From contig NZ_STGU01000010.1 in NCBI RefSeq assembly GCF_004912135.1, positions 62,001 to 126,000 on the forward strand: a stretch of DNA of 64,000 bases, read 5' to 3'. A program made the position numbers and the translations under genes. The notes beneath the pieces were generated by a model. The model searched no databases. It had not been told where the DNA came from and saw only the letters and a program-made list of their open reading frames with translations. Of the stretch, positions 34,854-43,605 are shown in pieces; positions within the stretch are counted from its first letter, which is position 1; every line of letters begins with the position of its first letter. Source of the DNA: Rhizobium rosettiformans W3 (GTDB taxonomy: Bacteria > Pseudomonadota > Alphaproteobacteria > Rhizobiales > Rhizobiaceae).

Positions 34854-35678
34854 ATGCCAGCTTCCTCGTCTACTGCTTTAAAACAACCGGTCGACGGCGC
34901 TCCGCAGCTCGTCCCTGAACATCCGGTTCCCGTGCTGCCGATCCTCGGCATGCCCGTCCATGACCTCGGCTGGAATCAGGCGCTGGCGCTTCTGGAGCGC
35001 AAGCTGGTCTTACGCGACGGCTTCACTCACATTGCCTTTCTGAACGCCAACAATGCCAATGTCATGGTGCGCGATCCCGAATATCGCGACGTGCTCAGCC
35101 GCTGCCTGGTGCTCCCCGATGGGATCGGTGTCGATGTCGCCGCGCAATTCCTGCACGGCGGTCGCTTCACGGCCAATCTGAACGGCACCGACTTCGTACC
35201 AGCCGCGCTGACCTTCATCTCCAAGCCCCTGCGCGTCGGGCTTCTCGGTGCGACCTCGGAGGTTCTTCAGGCGGCCGCCAGAAACTTCCGCAAGCGCACT
35301 CCGTGGCACGACTTCATCGAGATTTCCGACGGCTATTTCGATCGCGCCGATCCGCAGGTGATCCTGAACCGCATCGAGGACGCCCGCATCGATTTGCTGT
35401 TGGTTGCCATGGGCACGCCCCTGCAGGAAAAATGGGTCGATCGCCACCTGACGGCAGAGCATGCCCGCGTTGTGATCAGCGTCGGTGCGCTTCTCGACTT
35501 CGTCTCGGGGCGTGTGGCGCGTGCGCCGGGCTGGATCCGACAGCTGCGATCCGAATGGCTGTTTCGCCTTTGGCTCGAGCCCTCTCGCCTCTGGCGGCGT
35601 TATGTCCTCGGCATTCCCGTCTTTCTCGGCCATGTGATCCGCCACCGGCTGCGCCAGCCCGACCCGAAGCCGGCGTGA
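34854..35678 (+). CDS. WecG/TagA/CpsF-family glycosyltransferase
   Basis: The 274-aa product belongs to a family that transfers N-acetylmannosamine-type sugars to lipid-linked or polysaccharide acceptors. Hallmarks present are LPDGIGVD (about residue 88), LNGTD (about 109), MGTPLQEKW (about 183) and the C-terminal SGRVARAPGW...WLFRLWLEPSRLWRRY block. No sugar-nucleotide synthesis genes are adjacent. It follows the flagellar cluster by 135 bp with a weak ribosome site. A role in surface polysaccharide is likely; a link with flagellin modification would be speculation. Confidence 0.9.
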   Translation: MPASSSTALKQPVDGAPQLVPEHPVPVLPILGMPVHDLGWNQALALLERKLVLRDGFTHIAFLNANNANVMVRDPEYRDVLSRCLVLPDGIGVDVAAQFLHGGRFTANLNGTDFVPAALTFISKPLRVGLLGATSEVLQAAARNFRKRTPWHDFIEISDGYFDRADPQVILNRIEDARIDLLLVAMGTPLQEKWVDRHLTAEHARVVISVGALLDFVSGRVARAPGWIRQLRSEWLFRLWLEPSRLWRRYVLGIPVFLGHVIRHRLRQPDPKPA

Positions 35679-35799
35679 GATCGAGCTCCAATCCTGCCTT
35701 GCAATATGCCGCAATTTGACAGCATAGGACGGTGACAGGCAAATGGTGCCCTTCCGTTGGCGCTAGCTTGCCGCCAGTGGAAGATGGGGATTGAGCACA

Positions 35800-36699
35800 G
35801 TGACAACGGTAATCGACGGAAAGGCAGCCGCCGCTTCGGTCATCGAAGCGGTAACCTCAGCGGCAACGACGCTCGAAAGTTCCGGCCATCGCAAACCCGG
35901 CCTTGCCGTCGTCATCGTCGGTGACGACCCGGCAAGCCATGCCTATGTCGGCGCGAAAAGCCGCATGGCCAAGCAGTGCGGCTTCAACTCCATCCAGCAT
36001 ACGCTGCCGGAAGAGACCTCGCAGGAAGACCTGATGGCGCTGGTCGCCGCGTTGAACGCCGATCCCGATATCGACGGGATCCTTGTCCAGCTCCCTCTTC
36101 CGAAACATCTCGACAGCGAGCCGGTCATCCAGTCGATCCTGCCGGAAAAGGACGTCGACGGACTGCACATCCTCAATGCCGGCAAGCTGGCGACCGGTGA
36201 CCTGAAGACCGGGCTCATCTCCTGCACGCCCGCCGGCGCCATGATCTTGGTCCGCCAGATCCACGGCAAGGATCTCTCGGGCCTCAACGCCCTCGTTATC
36301 GGCCGCTCGAACCTTTTCGGCAAGCCGATGGCGCAGCTTCTGCTGAATGCCAACGCCACCGTCACCATCGGCCATTCGCGCAGCCGTGACTTGCCGGAAC
36401 TTGCCCGTCAGGCCGACATTCTGGTGGCTGCCGTCGGTCGAGCCGAAATGGTCAAGGCCGACTGGCTGAAGCCGGGCGCGACCGTCATTGATGTCGGCAT
36501 CAACCGCGTCGCGGCTCCGGAAAAGGGTGAGGGGAAGTTCAAGCTGGTGGGCGATGTTGCCTTTGCCGAGTGCAAGCCGATCGCCAAGGCCATCTCTCCG
36601 GTTCCCGGCGGTGTGGGACCGATGACGATCGCCATGCTGATGGCCAACACCGTGATCGCTGCCCATCGCCGCGCGGGTGTTGCAGCACCGAGCTTTTAA
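35800..36699 (+). CDS. folD: Bifunctional methylenetetrahydrofolate dehydrogenase/cyclohydrolase FolD
   Basis: FolD interconverts 5,10-methylene-THF, 5,10-methenyl-THF and 10-formyl-THF in one-carbon metabolism. The 299-aa product has [12 protein letters not shown] with the active-site Lys, [12 protein letters not shown], the NADP-binding [16 protein letters not shown] and [11 protein letters not shown]. The GTG at 35800 is preferred over the TTG at 35791 because GGGGA (35786-35790) is 9 nt from it. A TTGACA at 35716-35721 is a possible -35 element. It converges with aglR. Confidence 0.97.
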   Translation: MTTVIDGKAAAASVIEAVTSAATTLESSGHRKPGLAVVIVGDDPASHAYVGAKSRMAKQCGFNSIQHTLPEETSQEDLMALVAALNADPDIDGILVQLPLPKHLDSEPVIQSILPEKDVDGLHILNAGKLATGDLKTGLISCTPAGAMILVRQIHGKDLSGLNALVIGRSNLFGKPMAQLLLNANATVTIGHSRSRDLPELARQADILVAAVGRAEMVKADWLKPGATVIDVGINRVAAPEKGEGKFKLVGDVAFAECKPIAKAISPVPGGVGPMTIAMLMANTVIAAHRRAGVAAPSF

Positions 36700-36722
36700 G
36701 CGAGGCCGGTCGTGAGACTGAT

Positions 36723-37757
36723 TTAGGTTGGTGCCGGGCCCGTCGAGGCCCGGACAACCAGTTCCACCTTCCACAATTCCTGCTCCGGGGCTGCCGGTTC
36801 GCTCTGGTTGATCATCGCGATCAACCGTTCGCCGATGCGTTTTCCCGCAGCGCGCAGTGACGAACGTGTGGTCGTCAGCGGGATGGAGAAATTCTCCGGC
36901 TTCAACAGCGGCAACTCGTCGTCATGGGCAATCAGCGAGATGTCCGTTCCGAGCTTCAACCCGACTTCGTTCATCGCCCTGACGGCGCCCAGCGCGAGAA
37001 CGGTACTGGCGCAAAGAACGGCGGTCGGGCGATCGGCCGAGGCCAGGATCTCCTTCATGCCGCGATAGCCCTGTTCGTCGCCCATGAAGCTGTGCCGGGT
37101 GTGGCGGGGATCGAGCAGCAATCCCTTTTCCGCTAAGGCTTTCTCGGTCCCGAGCCTGCGGCGGTGGGCAAAGTCGAGATCCGATGGGCCGTTCAGCAAC
37201 GCAAATCGCTGATGCCCGAGCTGCAGAAGAAAGCGCGTCGCATCGTAGAAGGCGCCTTCATTGTCCACGTCGAGGAAGGGATAATCCAGCTCCAGTCCGA
37301 AGGACCGGCCGTGAACGATGAAGGGCAGGGACAGGGACTTCGCCATCGTGATCCGCGGATCCCGGTCGCGTACATAGGCAAGATAATAGCCGTCGACACT
37401 GCCGCTCGCGACCAGCCAGCGGATCGCCTGTTCCTCGTCCTCGGCACGGGAGGGCATGATGACGAAATGGAAGTCGTGAACGATCGATGCCTCCGCCAAC
37501 CCGCTTTGGAATTCGGCAAAATGCATGTCCGAGCTGTGATCGGGAGAGATCGGCATGATCAACCCGATGGAGCCGGCCTTTCCGGTCGCGAGCCTCTGGG
37601 CCGCGCGGTTCGGCCGGTAGCCGGTTTCCCTCGCGGCCTGGAGCACGCGTTCCCGTGTCTCCTTGTTGACCTCCGGATAGCCGTTGAGCGCCCGGCTGAT
37701 CGTCGTCTGCGACAGGCCGAGCATCTGCGATAGTTCTTTGAGATTCACTGCAGGCAT
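36723..37757 (-). CDS. aglR: LacI-family repressor of the alpha-glucoside operon, AglR
   Basis: AglR represses the agl operon in rhizobia. The 344-aa product has an N-terminal LacI helix-turn-helix (LKELSQMLGLSQTTISRALN, then a hinge helix) and a periplasmic-binding-type ligand domain. It is divergent from aglE; three AAAGCGCTT-type operators lie in the 271-bp gap, the nearest 41 bp from its own start, so it probably also represses itself. Confidence 0.92.
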   Translation of the reverse strand: MPAVNLKELSQMLGLSQTTISRALNGYPEVNKETRERVLQAARETGYRPNRAAQRLATGKAGSIGLIMPISPDHSSDMHFAEFQSGLAEASIVHDFHFVIMPSRAEDEEQAIRWLVASGSVDGYYLAYVRDRDPRITMAKSLSLPFIVHGRSFGLELDYPFLDVDNEGAFYDATRFLLQLGHQRFALLNGPSDLDFAHRRRLGTEKALAEKGLLLDPRHTRHSFMGDEQGYRGMKEILASADRPTAVLCASTVLALGAVRAMNEVGLKLGTDISLIAHDDELPLLKPENFSIPLTTTRSSLRAAGKRIGERLIAMINQSEPAAPEQELWKVELVVRASTGPAPT

Positions 37758-37797
37758 TCCTCTCCCTTGCCTGACCGCGCATTCCCTCCAAAGGCGG

Positions 37798-37811
37798 TCA
37801 AAGCGCTTCGA
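37798..37811. promoter_or_regulatory. LacI-type operator O1 (aglR proximal)
   Basis: TCAAAGCGCTTCGA is a 14-bp palindrome with one mismatch between halves, centred at 37804/37805, 41 bp upstream of the aglR start. Its AAGCGCTT core is the LacI/GalR family type. Confidence 0.7.
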
Positions 37812-37912
37812 CTATGGCGCAGACGCCCGGGCAGCCACAAGAGAAAAATGCCAAAAATCAATGCACCTGCTGCTGGGCGGGCAGGAGATTGCGCCTAAAT
37901 GTGGCGGAACCA

Positions 37913-37926
37913 GAAAAGCGCTTGAC
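37913..37926. promoter_or_regulatory. LacI-type operator O2 over a -35 element
   Basis: GAAAAGCGCTTGAC centred at 37919/37920 has the AAGCGCTT core and overlaps TTGACT (37922-37927), a plausible -35 hexamer for aglE. A possible -10 region lies around GATGAAAT (37946-37953). Repression by steric exclusion of RNA polymerase fits this layout. Confidence 0.65.
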
Positions 37927-37958
37927 TCGCGATGGAACCCAATGGGATGAAATAGGGG

Positions 37959-37972
37959 CCAAAGCGCTTTGA
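37959..37972. promoter_or_regulatory. LacI-type operator O3 (aglE proximal)
   Basis: CCAAAGCGCTTTGA has a near-perfect palindrome centred at 37965/37966, just downstream of the presumed promoter and 57 bp before aglE. The centres of O2 and O3 are 46 bp apart and those of O1 and O2 115 bp apart, close to 11 helical turns. Confidence 0.7.
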
Positions 37973-38028
37973 GGATTATGCGCTGAACAAGGACGATTGG
38001 CCGTCCGATGTGATGGGAGGTAAATCAC

Positions 38029-39381
38029 ATGAAGAAGATGTTTTTGATGACCGTGGCGGCAGCCGCGCTCGTGGCTGGCTCGGTCACCGCACAGGAATTG
38101 AAGTTCGCTCCGGGTGAAGACAGCAAGTTCAACTGGGCAAGCTACGAAGAGCTGAAGAAGACCCAGCTCAATGGCGAGCAGCTCACCATTTTCGGCCCCT
38201 GGCTCGGCCCGGACCAGGTGCTTGTCGAAAGCGTTCTGGCTTACTTCGCAGCCGCTACCGGCGCTGACGTTCGCTACACCGGTTCCGACAGCTTCGAACA
38301 GCAGGTCGTTGTCGACCTCGAAGCCGGCTCTGCCCCGAATATTTCGATCTTCCCGCAGCCGGGTCTCGCATCCGACATGGCAAAGCGCGGCTTCCTCACC
38401 GATCTCGGTGCTGAAAACGCAAGCTGGCTGAAGGACAACTACGCTGCTGGCCAGTCCTGGGTCGATCTCGGCACCTATGCCGGCAAGGACGGCAACAAGG
38501 CCTTCTACGGCTTCCCCTTCAAGACCGACCTGAAGTCGCTCGTCTGGTACTCGCCGGAGAACTTCGAGGATGCCGGTTACGAAGTGCCGCAGACCATGGA
38601 AGAGCTCAAGGCTCTGACCGAGAAGATCGTAGCTGACGGCGGTACGCCGTGGTGCATCGGTCTCGGTTCGGGTGCTGCCACCGGCTGGCCGGCCACCGAC
38701 TGGGTTGAAGACATGATGCTGCGCACGGCATCGCCGGAAGACTACGACAAGTGGGTTTCCAACGAGATGAAGTTCGACGATCCGGTTGTCGTCAACGCCA
38801 TCAACGAGTTCGGCTGGTTCGCCAAGAACGACAAGTTCGTCGTCGGCGGCGCCGGTGCCGTTGCCTCGACCGACTTCCGCGACAGCCCGAAGGGCCTCTT
38901 CGCGTCGCCGCCGCAGTGCTACCTGCACCGCCAGGCATCCTTCATCCCGTCCTTCTTCCCCGAAGGCACGGTCGTCGGTGAAGACGCAGACTTCTTCTAC
39001 TTCCCGGCCTATGCGGAGAAGAATCTCGGCAGCCCGGTCCTCGGCGCTGGCACGACCTTCACCATCACCAAGGACAGCAAGGCCGCTCGCGCCTTCATCG
39101 AGTTCCTGAAGTCGCCGATCGCTCACGAAGTCTGGATGGCCCAGAAGGGCTTCCTCACCCCGCACAAGGGCGTGAACCCGGAAGTCTTCACGGACCCGAC
39201 GGTTCGCAAGATGAACGACATCCTGCTGCAGGCCACCACCTTCCGCTTTGACGGTTCCGACCTCATGCCGGGCGCTGTCGGCGCTGGCAGCTTCTGGACC
39301 GGCATGGTTGACTTTGTCGGTGGCAAGTCGGCTGAAGATGTTGCAAAGTCGATCCAGGCGTCCTGGGACGGCATCAAGTAA
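38029..39381 (+). CDS. aglE: Alpha-glucoside ABC transporter, periplasmic binding protein AglE
   Basis: AglE captures alpha-glucosides such as sucrose, maltose and trehalose in the periplasm. The 450-aa product has a signal peptide (cleavage after VTAQ, about residue 22) and a type 1 solute-binding fold (family of MalE). GGGAGG precedes the ATG. It leads aglE-aglF-aglG-aglA-aglK. A 14-bp hairpin after the stop may keep its mRNA more abundant than the downstream part. Confidence 0.92.
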   Translation: MKKMFLMTVAAAALVAGSVTAQELKFAPGEDSKFNWASYEELKKTQLNGEQLTIFGPWLGPDQVLVESVLAYFAAATGADVRYTGSDSFEQQVVVDLEAGSAPNISIFPQPGLASDMAKRGFLTDLGAENASWLKDNYAAGQSWVDLGTYAGKDGNKAFYGFPFKTDLKSLVWYSPENFEDAGYEVPQTMEELKALTEKIVADGGTPWCIGLGSGAATGWPATDWVEDMMLRTASPEDYDKWVSNEMKFDDPVVVNAINEFGWFAKNDKFVVGGAGAVASTDFRDSPKGLFASPPQCYLHRQASFIPSFFPEGTVVGEDADFFYFPAYAEKNLGSPVLGAGTTFTITKDSKAARAFIEFLKSPIAHEVWMAQKGFLTPHKGVNPEVFTDPTVRKMNDILLQATTFRFDGSDLMPGAVGAGSFWTGMVDFVGGKSAEDVAKSIQASWDGIK

Positions 39382-39406
39382 GCTGCCATAGAGCAGAGCT
39401 GCCTCA

Positions 39407-39438
39407 CGAACGTCCGGGCCTGATGGTCCGGGCGTTCG
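39407..39438 (+). promoter_or_regulatory. aglE-aglF intercistronic hairpin
   Basis: A 14-bp stem (39407-39420 with 39425-39438, two G-U pairs) with a TGAT loop follows the aglE stop by 25 nt. On the plus strand it is followed by CACAAAAAAA and no T run, so it is more likely a 3' stabiliser or partial terminator than a full terminator. Such hairpins follow binding-protein genes in many ABC operons. Confidence 0.65.
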
Positions 39439-39477
39439 CACAAAAAAATCAGAAGGCATGCGGAGGGGGAGACCATC

Positions 39478-40719
39478 ATGAATCCAGCGTTGCAGGCTCT
39501 GATCACGATCATCATCGGTGTCGGTGGATGCGTCGGGTATTTTTATCTGTCGAACATGTTCATCGACAGGGTGCTGTTTCCTGCCAAAGGGGAACATGCC
39601 GGGCGCAACATCAATCGCGCCAACATGGTCCGTCCGTGGCTCTTCCTGTTTCCTGCGATCGTGGCCCTTGGCCTCTATCTGGTCTATCCCGTCATCGCCA
39701 CGCTCTGGCTCTCGGTCACCGATCGGAGCGCCGGTGGCGCTTTCGTCGGTCTCTCGAATTACCAGCGCATGGCCGGTGAATCGAAATTCTGGGAAGCGAT
39801 CCGCAACAACCTGCTTTGGCTGATCGTGGTCCCTGCGGTTTCGACCGCCTTCGGTCTTCTCGCCGCGCAGCTCACCGACCGCATCTCCTGGGGTAGCATC
39901 GCGAAATCGCTGATCTTCATGCCCATGGCGATCTCCTTCGTCGGCGCCTCGGTCATCTTCAAGCTCGTTTATGACACCCGACCGGCCGGTGAAGAGCAGA
40001 TCGGTATCTTGAACGCGATCTGGCTGTCCTTCGATGGCGGCGCGGGAACGGTACTGGTGCTGCGCATCCTGCCGGCACTCTTGCTTCTCGCCTTCATTGC
40101 CTTCGTTGCCTATGGCATCTACCAGCTGCTGCGCCCGCTTGCCGGCGGCATCGGCTATCACGGCGGCAGCTCGAAGCTCGGCGTGGTCGTGCGCGTCGTC
40201 CTCACGCTCGCCGGCGCCTGGCTGTGCTTCCGCGCGCTGGTCTCGATCTACACCGTCATGACCTTCGCCTATCCCTATGGCGAGCCGCAGACCTGGCTGA
40301 CCATCCCCTTCTGGAACAACTTCTTCCTGATGGTCGTGTTGATCTGGATCCAGACCGGCTTTGCCATGGTCATCCTGTCGGCCGCCATTCGCGGTATTCC
40401 GGAAGAAACGATCGAGGCTGCCGTCATCGACGGCGCCAACGATTTCGAGATCTTCTTCAAGATCAAGATCCCGCAGATTATGGGCACTGTCGTCGTGGTC
40501 TGGACCACGATCACCCTCGTCGTGCTCAAGGTCTTCGACATCGTCTTTGCGATGACGAATGGCCAGTGGGAAACCCAGGTTCTCGCCAACTACATGTTCG
40601 ACAAGCTGTTCCGCGCCAATGACTGGGGTGTCGGCTCTGCAAGCGCCATGGTCATCATGCTGCTCGTTCTGCCGATCCTGGTCTGGAACGTCTACAACGC
40701 TCGTAAAGAAATGCGCTGA
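39478..40719 (+). CDS. aglF: Alpha-glucoside ABC transporter permease AglF
   Basis: AglF is one of two membrane permeases of the importer. The 413-aa product has about seven or eight membrane segments, including a non-family N-terminal one (residues 5-25), and the EAA loop near residues 310-330 (EETIEAAVIDGANDFEIFFK). It is longer than MalF-type permeases without the P2 domain. It starts 96 nt after aglE and 14 nt before aglG. Confidence 0.9.
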   Translation: MNPALQALITIIIGVGGCVGYFYLSNMFIDRVLFPAKGEHAGRNINRANMVRPWLFLFPAIVALGLYLVYPVIATLWLSVTDRSAGGAFVGLSNYQRMAGESKFWEAIRNNLLWLIVVPAVSTAFGLLAAQLTDRISWGSIAKSLIFMPMAISFVGASVIFKLVYDTRPAGEEQIGILNAIWLSFDGGAGTVLVLRILPALLLLAFIAFVAYGIYQLLRPLAGGIGYHGGSSKLGVVVRVVLTLAGAWLCFRALVSIYTVMTFAYPYGEPQTWLTIPFWNNFFLMVVLIWIQTGFAMVILSAAIRGIPEETIEAAVIDGANDFEIFFKIKIPQIMGTVVVVWTTITLVVLKVFDIVFAMTNGQWETQVLANYMFDKLFRANDWGVGSASAMVIMLLVLPILVWNVYNARKEMR

Positions 40720-40733
40720 GGGGAGGCGGGACC

Positions 40734-41897
40734 ATGGCAAAAATCGCAGGCAAGAAATCCGGCCTCGTCTGGGCAGTCCATCTTTCGGTAGCCGCACTGG
40801 TCGTCCTGTGGCTGCTGCCGACGACCGGCCTCTTCATCTCCTCCTTCCGCACCGCGGACCAGATCGCGACCAGCGGCTGGTGGAGCTCGCTCTTTGCGCA
40901 GGAGCAGAACCTCGTGCTGCGCACGGCGGATCCGTCGACGCAGCGCCAGGAAGGCAATCTCTGGGTCATCGAAGGCAATGTGCTGGCCGAAGGCGGCGCC
41001 TCCGCCGATGCGGAAATTTCCGCCTGGGGCACGTCCTCCCGTGCCATCAGTGAATACGAACCCGGCGCGACCGCCGACATGGGCGACGACGGGCGTGTGA
41101 CGCTGCAGGCAAATGGCGATTATCGCCTCGAAAGCGACACCGAAATGACCGGGAGCCGTGGCGAGCGCATCTTCGTCACGGCCGAACTGCCGCCCGAGTT
41201 CACGCTCGACAACTACGAGACCGTGCTCTTCTCATCTTCGACCACGGATTCGATGGCCAAGGCCTTCTTCAACACCCTGACCGTTACCATTCCGGCGACT
41301 GTCATCCCGATCGTCATTGCAGCCTTTGCGGCTTATGCGTTGGCCTGGATGGAGTTCCCCGGGCGTGCCCTGCTGATCGCCGCGGTGGTTGCGCTTCTGG
41401 TCGTGCCGCTGCAGCTCGCGCTGATCCCGCTTCTGCGCCTGCATCTGTCGATCGGCATCGGCAAGGGTTACCTCGGTGTCTGGCTTGCCCATACGGGCTT
41501 CGGCCTGCCGCTCGCGATCTACCTCTTGCGCAATTACATGGTCGGGCTTCCGCGCGACATCATCGAATGCGCCAAGGTGGACGGTGCAACGGACTTCCAG
41601 ATCTTCACGCGCATCATCCTGCCGCTGTCCTTCCCGGCGCTGGCATCCTTCGCCATCTTCCAGTTCCTCTGGACCTGGAACGACCTGCTCGTCGCCAAGG
41701 TCTTCCTGATCGACGCCACGGGGGACACGACGGTCATGACCAACCAGATCGTGGAACTGCTCGGCACGCGCGGCGGCAACTGGGAAATCCTCGCAACGGC
41801 CGCCTTCGTCTCGATCGCGGTCCCGCTTCTCGTCTTCTTCTTCATGCAACGTTATCTCGTGCGTGGCCTCCTTGCCGGTTCGGTCAAGGGTGGCTGA
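40734..41897 (+). CDS. aglG: Alpha-glucoside ABC transporter permease AglG, with extra periplasmic segment
   Basis: The second permease, 387 aa against about 280-300 for the MalG family. The extra length lies between the first and second membrane segments (about residues 45-150), which is hydrophilic and beta-rich (NLWVIEGNVLAEGGASADAE, VTLQANGDYRLESDTEM) and should be periplasmic. The rest has five membrane segments and the EAA loop (CAKVDGATDFQIFTRIILPL). Confidence 0.9.
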   Translation: MAKIAGKKSGLVWAVHLSVAALVVLWLLPTTGLFISSFRTADQIATSGWWSSLFAQEQNLVLRTADPSTQRQEGNLWVIEGNVLAEGGASADAEISAWGTSSRAISEYEPGATADMGDDGRVTLQANGDYRLESDTEMTGSRGERIFVTAELPPEFTLDNYETVLFSSSTTDSMAKAFFNTLTVTIPATVIPIVIAAFAAYALAWMEFPGRALLIAAVVALLVVPLQLALIPLLRLHLSIGIGKGYLGVWLAHTGFGLPLAIYLLRNYMVGLPRDIIECAKVDGATDFQIFTRIILPLSFPALASFAIFQFLWTWNDLLVAKVFLIDATGDTTVMTNQIVELLGTRGGNWEILATAAFVSIAVPLLVFFFMQRYLVRGLLAGSVKGG

Positions 41898-41935
41898 CGC
41901 GAGATCTTAAAGACCAAGCCAACAGGAATATGTAA

Positions 41936-43591
41936 ATGAGTGCAGATGCAAATCCCGTCATGACGCCCGACAAGGACTGGTGGCGTGGCGCGGTGATCTA
42001 TCAGATCTACCCGCGCTCCTATCAGGACTCGAACGGCGACGGCATCGGCGACCTGAAGGGCATCACCGCCCGTCTGTCGCACATCGCCGATCTTGGCGCA
42101 GACGCGATCTGGATCTCGCCCTTCTTCACCTCGCCGATGAAGGACTTCGGCTATGATGTGTCGAACTATGTCGACGTCGACCCGATGTTCGGTTCGCTCA
42201 CCGATTTCGACGGCCTGATCGCGGAAGCCCATCGTCTGGGCATCCGCGTGATGATTGACCTCGTGATGTCCCACTCGTCCGACCAGCATCCCTGGTTTGT
42301 CGAGAGCCGGTCGAGCCGCGTCAACCCGAAGGCCGACTGGTATGTCTGGTCCGATCCGAAGCCCGATGGCTCGCCGCCGAACAACTGGCTGTCGATCTTC
42401 GGCGGCTCGGCTTGGCAGTGGGATCCGACCCGCATGCAGTATTACCTGCACAACTTCCTGACCTCGCAGCCGGATATGAACCTGCACAATCCGGAAGTGC
42501 AGGATGCGCTGCTCGCAGCCACCCGCTTCTGGCTGGATCGCGGTGTCGACGGCTTCCGTCTCGACACGATCAACTTCTATTTCCACGACAAGGAACTGAG
42601 GGACAACCCGGCTCTTGCCCCGGAGCGCCGCAACGCTTCCACGGCACCGGCCGTGAACCCCTACAATTTCCAGGAACACATCTACGACAAGAACCGCCCG
42701 GAAAACATCGCCTTCCTCAAGCGCTTCCGCGCGCTGCTGGATGAGTATCCGGCAATCGCCGCCGTCGGCGAAGTCGGCGACAGCCAGCGCGGCCTCGAGA
42801 TCGTCGGCGAATACACCTCCGGCAACGACAAGATGCAGATGTGCTACGCCTTCGAATTCCTGGCGCCGGAGCCCCTGACGCCGGAAATCGTGCGCAATAC
42901 GCAGAACGCCTTCGCCGCAGCAGCCCCCGAGGGCTGGGCCTGCTGGGCCTTCTCCAACCACGACGTCGTTCGTCATGTCAGCCGCTGGGGCGCCAACGTC
43001 CTCGACCGCGAAGCCTATGCCAAGATGCTCTCGGCTCTGCTGCTGACCCAGCGCGGCTCGGTCTGCATCTATCAGGGTGAAGAGCTCGGCCTGACCGAAG
43101 CCGACATTGCGTTTGAAGACCTGCAGGATCCCTATGGCATCCAGTTCTGGCCGGAGTTCAAGGGACGCGACGGTTGCCGCACGCCCATGGTCTGGGATGA
43201 TCATGCCATGCAGGCCGGCTTCTCGACGGCCCAGAAGACTTGGCTGCCGATCCCGGTCGAACATGTGCTGCGCTCGGTCAACACCCAGGTGGGCAAGCCA
43301 GAATCGGTGCTAGAGCACTATCGTCGCTTCCTTGCCTTCCGCCGCCAGTATCCGGCCTTCGCCAAGGGGGACATCACCTTCCACGACGCAGGGGAAGATC
43401 AGCTGGTCTATACCCGTGCGTTTGGCAACGAGAAGCTGCTCTGCATCTTCAATATGGGCGCGGATCAGGCCTCGCTCGCCATGCCGGCGGGCAACTGGGT
43501 CGAGCTGGAAGGCCATGGGTTTGTCAGTAACGTCAACGATAACAAGGTAGAATTGCCGGCTTGGGGCGCCTATTTCGCGCGTCACGCCTGA
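41936..43591 (+). CDS. aglA: Cytoplasmic alpha-glucosidase AglA (GH13)
   Basis: AglA hydrolyses imported alpha-glucosides to glucose. The 551-aa product is a GH13 enzyme: start WWRGAVIYQIYPRSYQDSNG, then DLVMSHSSDQHPWF, the nucleophile region DGFRLDTINF, the acid/base Glu region AAVGEVGD and the third acid FSNHDVVRH. No signal peptide is present, so it acts in the cytoplasm after transport. It lies 38 nt after aglG and 14 nt before aglK. Confidence 0.95.
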   Translation: MSADANPVMTPDKDWWRGAVIYQIYPRSYQDSNGDGIGDLKGITARLSHIADLGADAIWISPFFTSPMKDFGYDVSNYVDVDPMFGSLTDFDGLIAEAHRLGIRVMIDLVMSHSSDQHPWFVESRSSRVNPKADWYVWSDPKPDGSPPNNWLSIFGGSAWQWDPTRMQYYLHNFLTSQPDMNLHNPEVQDALLAATRFWLDRGVDGFRLDTINFYFHDKELRDNPALAPERRNASTAPAVNPYNFQEHIYDKNRPENIAFLKRFRALLDEYPAIAAVGEVGDSQRGLEIVGEYTSGNDKMQMCYAFEFLAPEPLTPEIVRNTQNAFAAAAPEGWACWAFSNHDVVRHVSRWGANVLDREAYAKMLSALLLTQRGSVCIYQGEELGLTEADIAFEDLQDPYGIQFWPEFKGRDGCRTPMVWDDHAMQAGFSTAQKTWLPIPVEHVLRSVNTQVGKPESVLEHYRRFLAFRRQYPAFAKGDITFHDAGEDQLVYTRAFGNEKLLCIFNMGADQASLAMPAGNWVELEGHGFVSNVNDNKVELPAWGAYFARHA

Positions 43592-43605
43592 CAGGGGAGG
43601 ATAGC

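Noticed and set aside
35716..35744. TTGACA plus GCAAAT promoter upstream of folD
   Set aside because: The -35 is perfect but the -10 matches only three of six; noted in the folD entry and not called as a feature.
37858..40797. Very long open frame (979 codons) on the minus strand opposite aglE-aglF
   Set aside because: It lies antisense to two well-supported agl genes, has no recognisable domain, and is expected from third-position GC bias on the coding strand.
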